From Nonomuraea africana (GTDB lineage: Bacteria > Actinomycetota > Actinomycetes > Streptosporangiales > Streptosporangiaceae): a stretch of 64,000 nt of DNA. This document shows positions 23,748 to 33,000 of the stretch, piece by piece (the first letter of the stretch is position 1; each line of letters begins with the position of its first letter). Made by a program: the position numbers and the translations under genes. The DNA is taken from NCBI RefSeq assembly GCF_014873535.1, contig NZ_JADBEF010000001.1, positions 3,100,001 through 3,164,000 of the forward strand, in the 5' to 3' direction. The notes under the pieces were generated by a model. That model searched no databases. It worked only from the letters and a program-made list of their open reading frames with translations, and was not told where the DNA came from.

Positions 23748-24782
23748 ATGAGACTCAACGGGGTGCTCACAGCGGGGTTGGTCCTGCTACCCGGCCTTCT
23801 CGGGTTAACCGGCGCGACGGCCGCGGCCGCCGCGAACCCACCGGCCGGTCCCACTCCGAGCCCCACGGCCGCGCAGCCGAGCTCTACGGCCACGCCGCCC
23901 CCCGCGGCCGGCGAGGACAACGACCCGCCGAACGAGGCCACTGTGGCCGAGCGATCGGCCACGGTCATGGCGAGCACCGACTTCCAGCTCCCCTTCCCCT
24001 GTGGCCAGACCTGGGTCGGCAAGAACAGCGGGAGCAGCGCCCACAGGGCGTGGGAGATCGACTTCAACAGGGGCGGTACGGCGGACGCCGACCGCGGAGA
24101 CGCCGTCGTCGCGGCCGCCGCCGGCACGGTGGTCATCTCCTCCCACCAGGGCTCGCTCAACGGATTCGGTAACCTCGTCAAGATCGACCACGGCGGCGGC
24201 TGGACGACCTTCTACGCGCACCTGACGAACCGCACCGTCAGCGCGGGCGCCCGCGTCGCCCAGGGCCAGCAGATCGGCACGGTCGGCAACACCAGCAGAC
24301 CGGGCAACGCCATCTCGCCCCACCTGCACTACGAGGTCCGTCAGGGCGGGGGCTACCCCGACACCATCCGCAAGGCCGTCTTCAACGGAGCCACGTTCGG
24401 CTACCCGATCCAGACCCTCACGTCGAACAACAAGTGCGGCGGCGGAGGCGGCGGCGCCAACCCGCACACCGCGCAGTCGGTCTGCGGCAGCGGCTACAAG
24501 GTCGTCGACTCCGCGGCTTTGGGCACGGCGGGCACCGTCTACCTGCTCTACAGCGTGGGCACCGGCAAGAACTGCGTCGCCACGATCAAGAAGAGCTCGC
24601 TCGGCAAGGCCACCGCCACCACCGCCTATCTGGAGGTGCAGGGCAAGAGCCGTGTCACCGACAGCGGCAACTTCGCCTACTTCGCCGGCCCCGTACAGGC
24701 CAGCGCGCCGGGCAAGTGCGTCAAGTGGGGCGGCAAGGCTGGCTCCGCCGTCTACAACAGCCCCTTCGAGCACTGCGGCTGA
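23748..24782 (+). CDS. Secreted M23 peptidase with C-terminal SapA-like module, 344 aa
   Basis: A signal peptide (1-29, ending TAAAAA) precedes a Pro/Thr-rich linker (30-70). The LytM/M23 domain (about 78-225) has His99 and Asp105 and the PHLHYE motif near residue 191 that together bind zinc; it should cut peptide cross-links in peptidoglycan. After a glycine run, residues 243-344 form a four-cysteine module (VCGSGYKVVDS, KNCVATIK, KCVKWGG, FEHCG) found again in the next gene and at 29.2 kb. It resembles streptomycete spore-associated protein A. Codon 20 (23805-23807) is TTA. The gene probably heads an operon with the amidase gene. Confidence 0.9.
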   Translation: MRLNGVLTAGLVLLPGLLGLTGATAAAAANPPAGPTPSPTAAQPSSTATPPPAAGEDNDPPNEATVAERSATVMASTDFQLPFPCGQTWVGKNSGSSAHRAWEIDFNRGGTADADRGDAVVAAAAGTVVISSHQGSLNGFGNLVKIDHGGGWTTFYAHLTNRTVSAGARVAQGQQIGTVGNTSRPGNAISPHLHYEVRQGGGYPDTIRKAVFNGATFGYPIQTLTSNNKCGGGGGGANPHTAQSVCGSGYKVVDSAALGTAGTVYLLYSVGTGKNCVATIKKSSLGKATATTAYLEVQGKSRVTDSGNFAYFAGPVQASAPGKCVKWGGKAGSAVYNSPFEHCG

Positions 24783-24817
24783 CGCGTGAGAACCCCCCAA
24801 CCCTTCGAGGAGAACCT

Positions 24818-26257
24818 GTGAAGGCTCGACTCCGCCGTTCGGCTGCCCTGCTGGCCGGCTCGCTCATCCCCCTCTCCCTCCTGATGGGACAGCCGGCCAG
24901 CGCCGTCTCCGCTGATCCCATGACCGACGCGTTCGCCCGCGCGGCCACGACCTACGAGGTGCCGCGCGACCTGCTGGTCACGCTCGCCTTCGCCGAGACC
25001 CATCTCGACGGGCACGACGGCGAGCCCAGCGCGAGCGGCGGCTACGGCGTGATGCACCTGGTGAGCAACCCCACCGCGCACACGTTGGAGCGCGCGGCCA
25101 CGCTGACGAACCAGCCGCTCTCCGCGCTGAAGACCGACGACGCGGCCAACATCGTGGGCGGCGCGGCCGTCCTTCGCGCCTACGCCGACGACCTCGGCCT
25201 CGACGCGACGGCCCGCAAGGACCCGGCGAAGTGGTACCCCGTGGTGGCCAAGTACGGCAACGCCGCCTCGCCCGACGTCGCCAGGCTCTACGCCGACACC
25301 GTCTACGACCTGCTGGCCGAGGGCGTCGACGCCGACACGCCGGCCGGTGAGAGCGTCACCGTGCGGCCGCAGGCCGTCGAGCCCGACCGCGGCGCCTACG
25401 CCAGGGCGCGCGACCTGAACACCAGCGCGGCGGCTGCCGCCGTGGACTACCCCTCGGCCCACTGGGTGCCGGCACACAGCAGCAACTACGCGATCTCCAG
25501 CCGTCCCACCAGCGACGCGATCGACCGCATCGTCATCCACGTGGCCCAGGGTTCCTACGCCGGGACGATCTCCTGGTTCCAGACGGGACCCAGGCCCAAC
25601 CCCACCTCCGCGCACTACGTCGTGCGCTCCTCCGACGGCGACATCACCCAGATGGTGAGGGAGAAGGACAGGGCCTTCCACGCGGGCGACTACAACAGGC
25701 GCTCGGTCGGCATCGAGCACGAGGGCTTCGTCGACAACGCCTCCTGGTTCACCGACACCATGTACCGGGCCTCGGCGGCGCTGACCCGCAACATCGCCGA
25801 CAGGTACGGCATCCCCAAGGACCGCACCCACATCGTCGGACACCACCAGGTCCCCGGCGCCGACCACACCGACCCCGGCCCGCACTGGGACTGGACCAAG
25901 TACATGCAGTACGTCACCAACGGCAGCGGCGGCAACCCGCACACCGCCGAGTCGGTGTGCGGCAGCGGGTACACGGTGATCGACTCGGCGGCACTCGGCA
26001 CGGCGGGCACCGTCTACCTGCTGTACAACTCGGGCAACGGCTACAACTGCGTGGCCACCATCAAGCGGACCTCGCTCGGCACGCCCACCGCCACCAGCGC
26101 CTATCTGGAGGTGCAGGGCAGGACGCGCGTCACCGACTCGGGCAACTTCGCGTACTACGCGGGTCCCGTGCGCGCCAGCGCGGCCGACAAGTGCGTCAAG
26201 TGGGGTGGCAAGGCAGGCTCGGCGGTCTACGACAGCCCCTTCGAGCACTGCGGCTAG
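24818..26257 (+). CDS. Secreted bifunctional SLT-like / N-acetylmuramoyl-L-alanine amidase with SapA-like module, 479 aa
   Basis: GTG 24818 has GAGGAG upstream. A signal peptide ends near residue 30 (PASAV). Residues 35-170 resemble a lytic transglycosylase/lysozyme domain: LLVTLAFAETHL with Glu60 as candidate catalytic acid and GGYGVMHL. Residues about 230-375 are an Amidase_2 (type 2) domain: RIVIHVAQG, SAHYVVRSSDG, VGIEHEG and VGHHQVPG supply the usual zinc histidines. The last 105 residues are the four-cysteine SapA-like module, over 75% alike with that of the M23 protein by eye. Both strands of the murein sacculus could thus be cut by one protein. The spacing of 35 bases suggests cotranscription with the M23 gene. 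Confidence 0.88.
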   Translation: MKARLRRSAALLAGSLIPLSLLMGQPASAVSADPMTDAFARAATTYEVPRDLLVTLAFAETHLDGHDGEPSASGGYGVMHLVSNPTAHTLERAATLTNQPLSALKTDDAANIVGGAAVLRAYADDLGLDATARKDPAKWYPVVAKYGNAASPDVARLYADTVYDLLAEGVDADTPAGESVTVRPQAVEPDRGAYARARDLNTSAAAAAVDYPSAHWVPAHSSNYAISSRPTSDAIDRIVIHVAQGSYAGTISWFQTGPRPNPTSAHYVVRSSDGDITQMVREKDRAFHAGDYNRRSVGIEHEGFVDNASWFTDTMYRASAALTRNIADRYGIPKDRTHIVGHHQVPGADHTDPGPHWDWTKYMQYVTNGSGGNPHTAESVCGSGYTVIDSAALGTAGTVYLLYNSGNGYNCVATIKRTSLGTPTATSAYLEVQGRTRVTDSGNFAYYAGPVRASAADKCVKWGGKAGSAVYDSPFEHCG

Positions 26258-26292
26258 GCCAGCCGCTCTACCGGCACTGATCCGCAGGACGT

Positions 26293-26324
26293 GCGCCCGC
26301 TCTCCCGTCGTGGAGGGCGGGCGC
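26293..26324 (+). terminator. Hairpin after the amidase gene
   Basis: GCGCCCGCTCTCC and GGAGGGCGGGCGC form a 13-base stem with one G-U pair around the loop CGTCGT, 36 bases after the stop. No U-run follows, as is common in actinomycetes. It would end the M23-amidase transcript. Confidence 0.75.
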
Positions 26325-26452
26325 TCGCGCGCTTGGGCGCCCGGCCAGCTCTCCGGCGTCTCCTGATCTCCAGGCGCGTCGTGAATCTCGACGACGACGA
26401 GGATCATGAGTCGCGGACGGGGGTCACTGGCCGGCCCTTTCTCGGAAACGGA

Positions 26453-27721
26453 TCAGGCGACGGGGGCCAGGCCCATGGTGTGCGCGACCGCGGCCGCCTC
26501 CGTGCGCGAGCCGACCTCGAGCTTCTCCAGGATGTTGGCCACGTGGAACTTCACCGTGTGCTCGCTGATGTGCAGGTGCTCGGCGATCTGCCGGTTGCGC
26601 CGCCCGAGCGCGAGCTGCTGCAGGACCTCCAGCTCGCGCGGGTTGAGCGTGTCGAGAGGTCCTGGTCGCGGCCCTTCCAGCGGGGTGAGGGGCAGCGTGG
26701 CGGTCACCGTGGTGCCCCATTGGGGGACCGCGTCGATCGTCAGTTCGCCACCCAGCGCGTCGACCAGCTCGGCCAAGCGGTGCAGGACGAAAGTGTCGGC
26801 GGCCAGCGTTCCGGGCCCGTCGTCGCGGACGCTGATGCGCAGCTCGCTGTCCGCCGCCTCCCAGCCCGCCCTGATCCTGCCGATGCCGCCCTGGTCGAGC
26901 ATGGTCAGTACGGCGCTGCGAACCACCGCCCGCGCGGCGTTGGCGACGTCGGCGGGTACGGCCCGCTCCCGCTCCCGAGGCCCCGCGAGCTCGAGCGACA
27001 CCTCGCTGTACCGGGTCAGCGGCAGCAGCTTGTCGGCCAGCCGGTCGAAGGCCGCCCCCGCGCTCTCCTCGGTGAGCGAGCGGTCCAGATCGGTGGCGGC
27101 CCGCAGGTCGATCAGCGCGGCGACCGCGAGGCCGGTGGCCGTCGTGCGGGCGGTGGCGTCGTCGAGGCCGGGGCTGCGCAGCGCCCCCAGGATCGAGGTG
27201 AGAGTGGCGGAGTGGGCCTCGGTGAGCTCGGCGATCGCTCTGGTCCGCTCGCTCGCCACGAAGCGGTTGCTGGCGAAGGCGGAAGGCGTCTGGTTCGCGG
27301 CACGTTCGGCCACCTGCAGGCTGACCAGGTCCCACCAGCGCCGCGCCAGTTCGCGAGCGGCTTCGCTCGGCGGGAGCGCGTCCGCAGTCACGATCACCAG
27401 CAGGGCGCCCGACGTGTCCGGCGGGGTGGCGGCGATCGCCAGCGCCTGCCTGGGCTCACCCGCCAGCGGCGCGGTGCCGAACCACGGGACGCCGACGTCG
27501 ACCCGGCTGCCGAGCCTGGCCAGCTCGGTGCTGGTGATCCGCTCGGTGAGCGCGGCCTGACCGTGCGTCCGCATCGGGTGGCGGGCGCAGTCGCCGGTGA
27601 GCATCGCCAGCGCCCGGTGCGGCACCACGTCGGCCAGCATCCGGGACAGTGGGGCCAGAATCTCACCAGGCGGCGCCGACAACACGGTGAATACCGAGGT
27701 GAGCAGGTGGCGAGCGTCCAT
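26453..27721 (-). CDS. LuxR-type regulator with histidine-kinase-like ATPase domain, 422 aa
   Basis: The C-terminus (358-415) is a NarL/LuxR helix-turn-helix (NPRELEVLQQLALGRRNRQI...SEHTVKFHVANILEKL). Before it, residues about 240-345 look like an HATPase_c domain: RDDGPG (299-304) is a G1 box, and LAELVDALGGELTID..P..GTTVTATLPL is the G2/C-terminal part. The N-box asparagine is not evident, and the dimerisation helices around 158-205 have a histidine at 170 that may or may not be functional. No receiver domain is present. The N-terminal 130 residues may sense a small signal (GAF-like). Divergent from an oxidoreductase gene by 110 bases, its likely target. Confidence 0.8.
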   Translation of the reverse strand: MDARHLLTSVFTVLSAPPGEILAPLSRMLADVVPHRALAMLTGDCARHPMRTHGQAALTERITSTELARLGSRVDVGVPWFGTAPLAGEPRQALAIAATPPDTSGALLVIVTADALPPSEAARELARRWWDLVSLQVAERAANQTPSAFASNRFVASERTRAIAELTEAHSATLTSILGALRSPGLDDATARTTATGLAVAALIDLRAATDLDRSLTEESAGAAFDRLADKLLPLTRYSEVSLELAGPRERERAVPADVANAARAVVRSAVLTMLDQGGIGRIRAGWEAADSELRISVRDDGPGTLAADTFVLHRLAELVDALGGELTIDAVPQWGTTVTATLPLTPLEGPRPGPLDTLNPRELEVLQQLALGRRNRQIAEHLHISEHTVKFHVANILEKLEVGSRTEAAAVAHTMGLAPVA

Positions 27722-27831
27722 GGCCTCACCCTAGGCGATCTCCGCCGCAGAGCCTGCCGCTCTTCGGGCTAGGTGGAACCGCTCGAACGGCCGGTGCCGC
27801 TCGGCCGAACGGCCAGGCCACGCTATGCGGC

Positions 27832-28755
27832 ATGAAGGCACTCATCGCATCCTCGTATGCCCCTGTTGATCAGTTGTCGGTCGCCGAGGTCCCGACACCT
27901 TCCCCCGGCCCCGGCGAGGTCTTGGTGAAGGTGGTGGCGGCGGCGCTCAACCCGCTCGACGCCAAGCTCGCCACCGGGGAGCTGAAGGAGATGTTCCCCG
28001 TCCAGCACCCGTTCGTGCTCGGCATGGACGCCGTGGGGATCGTGACGGCGGTCGGCGAGGCGGTCTCCGGGTTCGCCGTGGGCGACGACGTGGCCGTCTA
28101 CGGGCGCGGCACCCTCGCCGAGTACGCGGTCGTCCCCGTGGGGCCAGGGCTGGTGCACCTGCCGAGCGGCCTGGACGCGGTGCGGGGGGCGGCGTTGATC
28201 ACGGTCGCCATGACAGCCGAGTGCGTCATCGCCGCCGCGGAGGTGAAGCCGGACCACGACGTGCTGGTCGTCGGTGCGACCGGCGGAGTCGGCGGGCTCG
28301 TCGTCCAGCTGGCCGCTCAGGAGGGCGCCAGGGTGTTCGCCACGGCCGCGCCCGCTGACACCGACTACGCCCGCGACCTCGGCGCGCACCTGACCATCGA
28401 CCACACCGGCACCGACACCGTCGAAGAGGCGTTGCGGCTGCACCACGAGGGGTTCGACACCGTGATCGACCTGGTCAACGCGGGTGCCGCCCTGACGGCC
28501 ACGGCTCCTGCCGTACGGCGGGGCGGGCGCCTGGTCTCGACACTCTACGGACCTGAGGTCATCGGCGACCTCACGCCTGTGTACGTCTACATGACCCCCG
28601 AATCCGGCGATCTGGCACGGCAGGCCGCGCGAGTGGCCGAAGGACGGCTGGCGGTCGACGTCGCCGCCACATACCCGTTCGCCCGGTCCCCTCAAGCGGT
28701 GGCCGACCTGGTCGCGGGTGTCTACACCCGCGGCAAGGTCGTGGTCACGTTCTGA
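27832..28755 (+). CDS. MDR-family NADPH:quinone-type oxidoreductase, 307 aa
   Basis: The medium-chain dehydrogenase fold has the GroES-like half (1-125) and the nucleotide-binding half with VVGATGGVGGLVVQLA (about 145-160). The catalytic zinc ligands of alcohol dehydrogenases are absent, as in quinone oxidoreductases (zeta-crystallin-like). It likely reduces quinones or enones with NADPH. It is followed after 20 bases by a small membrane-protein gene and divergent from the LuxR-type gene. Confidence 0.9.
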   Translation: MKALIASSYAPVDQLSVAEVPTPSPGPGEVLVKVVAAALNPLDAKLATGELKEMFPVQHPFVLGMDAVGIVTAVGEAVSGFAVGDDVAVYGRGTLAEYAVVPVGPGLVHLPSGLDAVRGAALITVAMTAECVIAAAEVKPDHDVLVVGATGGVGGLVVQLAAQEGARVFATAAPADTDYARDLGAHLTIDHTGTDTVEEALRLHHEGFDTVIDLVNAGAALTATAPAVRRGGRLVSTLYGPEVIGDLTPVYVYMTPESGDLARQAARVAEGRLAVDVAATYPFARSPQAVADLVAGVYTRGKVVVTF

Positions 28756-28775
28756 CGTCACCAAGGAGAGACCCG

Positions 28776-29177
28776 ATGAGCGCAGGAAAGATCGTCCTGA
28801 CCGCGACCGCGCTGTTCACCGCGATCAGCCCGTTCGTGGCGGACTGGAACGAGACCCACATCCACAACCCCAACTGGCCGCCGCACGCCAAGTTCCACAA
28901 CGGGCAGACCATGAGCATGGGAGCGGCGCTGGGACTGTCCACGCTGGCCGCGCTGTGGTGGCGGCGCAGGGAGCTGTCCCATGACCGCCTGCTCGCCGCC
29001 ACGACGGCGGCCTCGCTGTACTGGATCACCCAGGCGTCGGCGGCGCTCTACCCTGACGCCGACTTCTACGACCCGGAAACCCCGAGGCTTCCCGCGAACC
29101 AGATCGTGCTGTTCGTGCTGCCGATCCTCGGCCTCAACGCCGCGGGATACGCCCTGGAGCGCCGCCGTCTGCGGTGA
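28776..29177 (+). CDS. Small integral membrane protein, DUF6640-like, 133 aa
   Basis: The start ATG 28776 has AAGGAGAG upstream. There are four hydrophobic segments: about 5-20, 45-62, 72-92 and 108-125. The first loop holds DWNETHIHNPNWPPHAKFHN, rich in His, Asn and Trp, which is conserved in the DUF6640-type family as I recall it. Function is unknown. The tight spacing suggests cotranscription with the oxidoreductase, perhaps as part of a stress or redox response controlled by the LuxR-type protein. Confidence 0.75.
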   Translation: MSAGKIVLTATALFTAISPFVADWNETHIHNPNWPPHAKFHNGQTMSMGAALGLSTLAALWWRRRELSHDRLLAATTAASLYWITQASAALYPDADFYDPETPRLPANQIVLFVLPILGLNAAGYALERRRLR

Positions 29178-29236
29178 ACCCGGCCTGCTTTCCACAACGA
29201 TCGATCCACGCCGATCAGGGCGCGAGAGGACACAGA

Positions 29237-29728
29237 GTGAAGAAGATGACGAGCGTTGTCGCGGGGGCGTTGGCGGTGGCGGCGGTGACGCTCACCCCGC
29301 CGGCCCAGGCCAGGGCGGGTTCCACGCAGGGTGCGAACCCGTACAAGCCCCAAGCGGTGTGCGGAAGCGGGTACACGTTCGTCAAGCGGGTCGACATCCG
29401 AACCGCGGAGGTCTACCTCATGTGGAACAGGCAGAAGAACACCAACTGCGTCGTCACGCTGAAGAAGAAGGACATCGGAACGCCCACCCCGGTGACCGCC
29501 TCGCTTCATCGGGCGGTGGACGGCAGGCCGGCGACGGGTCCCGGCCTGGGGAGCGTCCAGCGAGGCTCCTTCAAGTACTACGCGGGCCCCGTCTACGTCC
29601 GCGCGGCAGGAGTGCTGCGGCTCGGCGATGCCTCGCGCCTGGAGACGTGCGTGTTCTGGGCCGGAAGCACCACTCATGACGTCGACCCGGGCGCATGGAT
29701 GTACTGCAACCCCCGCCCCCGCGCGTAG
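29237..29728 (+). CDS. Free-standing SapA-like secreted protein, 163 aa
   Basis: GTG 29237 has GAGAGGA upstream. A signal peptide (1-about 30, ending AQARA) is followed by one copy of the four-cysteine module seen in the M23 and amidase proteins: AVCGSGYTFVKRV, NTNCVVTLKKK, YYAGPVYVRAAG, and two further cysteines (ETCVFW, MYCNP). The copy is more diverged, with an insertion before the third cysteine. It would be a small extracellular or spore-surface protein. No catalytic domain is attached. Confidence 0.8.
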   Translation: MKKMTSVVAGALAVAAVTLTPPAQARAGSTQGANPYKPQAVCGSGYTFVKRVDIRTAEVYLMWNRQKNTNCVVTLKKKDIGTPTPVTASLHRAVDGRPATGPGLGSVQRGSFKYYAGPVYVRAAGVLRLGDASRLETCVFWAGSTTHDVDPGAWMYCNPRPRA

Positions 29729-30063
29729 ACGAGTCGACAATTGCCCGGGAGGCGGCCCGTCTGCTGGAGGAGTCTGAGATACCAGCCCCGCCTCCTCCTG
29801 AAACAACCAGGCATCACCGCTGATGGGCGTGGCATGCGGGTCCGGGCAACGATCGGATCCACCCGTCGATCGCATGCGTGCGACGGAATGGCGAATATCT
29901 TCATACGGATCCGTCCCCTGAAGAAACCTTTGAGCAGAATGACCAAAACCCTGGACAGACAGTTGGGGCCGGGTGAAAATCCGATCGTCAATCGAAGATC
30001 GTGGAGACGCCGGGCGGGTGCTCCGTCCCGCGCGTAACCCCAGCTCAACTTGGGCGAGGACGT
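29729..30063 (+). other. Intergenic region before the LamG gene (335 bases)
   Basis: I see no gene here. The stretch is less GC-rich than its surroundings. It contains small inverted repeats such as CGATCGTCAATCGAAGATCG near 29990, and probably carries the promoter of the LamG-RHS pair. I could not identify a clear -35/-10 pair or riboswitch. Confidence 0.5.
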
Positions 30064-33000
30064 ATGCGGGTACTGCGTGGGCTGCTCACGGCGACGTTGA
30101 TCTTAGCGATCTCTCCGGCGGTGTCCGCCAGGGCGGACGGTGTGCCGGAGCCACCGACGACCATCCAGGAGCAACCGAAGACCGAGGAGTCCGCGGTCGC
30201 GGCGGCCCGTCGCACCGGTCGGCCGGTCGAGATCGAGTCGATGCGGACGGAGACCCGCCAGGTCTTCGCCAAGCCGGACGGCACCCTCACGCTGGAGCAG
30301 CACGTACGCCCGGTGCGCGTACGCCAGTCCGGCAGCTGGGTCCCCGTCGACACCACCCTCCGCCTCAACCCCGACGGCACGGTCGGCCCGGCCGCGGCGG
30401 CGGTCGGGCTGACGTTCTCCGGCGGCGGCGCCGCCCCGCTGGCCAAGCTGTCACGTGGCGCCAAGTCCCTGGAACTCGGCTGGCAGGGCACGCTGCCCAC
30501 GCCCACGCTGAAGGGCGACACCGCCACCTACGCCGAGGTCATGCCGGGCGTGGACCTCCAGGTCACCGCGGACGTGGACGGCTTCTCCCACCTCCTGGTG
30601 GTCAAGTCGCGAGCCGCCGCGGCGAGCATGACGGAGCTGACGTTCCCACTGTCCGTCTCCGGCCTGTCGGTGAAGTCGGACAAGGCAGGCAACCTCGAGG
30701 CCGTCGACAGGAACGAGGGCACGATCTTCATCGCGCCCACCCCGAAGATGTGGGACTCCGAGGGGATCACGAGCCCGCAGGCGCTCAAGGAGGGCCGCTC
30801 CCCAGAGGCCCGTGAGGCTCCGATGGGCGTGGAGCTGTCGGGCAAGCAGTTGCGGCTCAAGCCCGACAGGAAGATGATGACGGACCCGAAGACCCGGTTC
30901 CCCGTCTACCTGGACCCGTACTTCTCGGCCGCGCGCAACGCCTGGACGGCCGTCTGGAGCAACTGGCCCAACTCCAACTACCTCAACTCCAGCGACGTCG
31001 CCAGGGTGGGCCACGTCGAGTCGCAGACGAACCGCTCGTTCTTCCAGATGAACACCGGCTCGACCATCCACGGCAAGCAGATCATCAAGGCGACGCTGCG
31101 CACGTACGAGACGTGGTCGTACTCGTGCAGTGCCCGCAAGGTCGAGGCCTGGGCGACCAACCCCATCAGCTCCAGCACCACCTGGAACAGGCAGCCCGCG
31201 TGGGTCAGGCTGCTCTCCACGGTGAACGTGGCCAAGGGCTGGGGTTCGGCCTGCATGCCCGGCGGCGTCGAGTTCGACGTCACCTCGCAGGTCGTGGACG
31301 CCGCCGCCAAGAAGTGGCCCAACGTCACCATCGGCCTGCGCGCCACCAGCGAGACCGACGTGTACGCCTGGAAGAAGTTCAAGAACAACCCGAGCCTGGT
31401 CATCGAGTACAACTCGCTGCCCACCAACCCGCTGGCGGCCGACGCCTGGTCGGACCCGGGCGGCCCCTGTGTCTCCGGTGACGCACGGCCGATCATCGGC
31501 ACCGCCGCACCGAAGTTGTGGGCCAAGCTGAAGGACACCGACAACTCGGTCCAGGGCCGCTTCGAGTGGTACAACGCCGCCGGGGTGAAGACGGGTGAGC
31601 ACCTCACGCCCATGGGATCGACGGGCACCGCCTTCTACGCGACGATCCCGGTGAGCCTGTACGCCGACGGCGCGCTGATCCGCTGGCGGGTCCGCGCCGA
31701 GGACGGCAAGGCCACCAGTGCGTGGAGCCCGTATTGCGAGGCCACCGTGGACACCACGGCCCCCGGCAGGGAGCCGGAGATCTCCTCGCCCCAGTACACG
31801 GAGAACGGCTGGAGCGACGGGGTCGGTCTCCCCGGCACGTTCAGGTTCGCCCCGAACGGCGTCGCCGACGTCGCCGCCTACGTCTGGGGCCTCGACTCCA
31901 CGCCCGCGACGGAGGTCGCGCCCGGCCCGGACGGCAGCGCCACGATCGCGCTGACACCGCGCCACGACGGCCCCAACGTGCTGTCGGTACGCAGCAAGGA
32001 CCGCGCGGGCCAACTCGGCCCGATCCGCACCTACGTCTTCAACGTCAACGCGGGCCAGGGCCCGAGCGGTCACTGGACGCTGGACGAGGGCCAGGGCACC
32101 CAGGCGGCCGACACCGTGAACGCCCACCCCGCGACGCTGTACGGCGCGGCTTGGACCTCCGGCAAGACCGGCGCGGCACTCAAACTGGCCAGCGCCTACG
32201 CCCAGACCTCGGGCCCCGTCATCGACACCAGCCGCAACTTCACCGTCAGCGCCTGGGCCCGCCTGACCGGCACGACGGCCTCCGCCACCGCCGTCACCCA
32301 GGAGGGCGGCAGGACGGGCGCGTTCTCGCTGCAGTACGCCAAGGCCAACGACCGCTGGGCGCTGACCGTGGCGGGCTCGGACGCGGACGGCGCGCCGGCG
32401 GTGCGCGCCCTGTCCGCCGCCGCGCCGAGGCTGAACGAGTGGACCCACCTGGCCGGCGTCTACGACTCGGCGGCGGGCCAGATGTCGCTCTACGTGAACG
32501 GCAGGCTGGAGGCCGCGGTCGCCGTCACGCCGCCGTGGAACGCCCCAGGCCCCCTGACGATCGGCCGCGGGAAGGTCAACGGGGCGGCTGCGGAGCACTG
32601 GCCCGGAGACGTCGACGAGGTGCGGGTCTACAGCCGCGCCATGTTCGCCGACGAGATCGCCGACCTGGTCAACAGCGCTGCCACGCTGGTCGGCCACTGG
32701 AAGCTGGATGAGGAGTCCGGCTTGTCGGCGGCCGACGCCTCGGGCCGCGCGACGGCCGCGACGCTGTCCGGAGCCGCCTCGTGGACCTCGGGATGGCTGG
32801 ACGGGGCGCTCGCGCTCGACGGCGTCAACGGCTACGCCCAGACGACCGCACCCGTGGTCAACACCAGGACCGGGTTCACCGTGGCCGCGTGGACCCAGCT
32901 CGACTACCTGCCCACCCGTGACACGGCGGCCGTGGCCCAGCCGGGCACCAGGGCCGCCGGATTCCAGCTCGGCTTCGACAAGGAACAGCAGCGGTGGACC

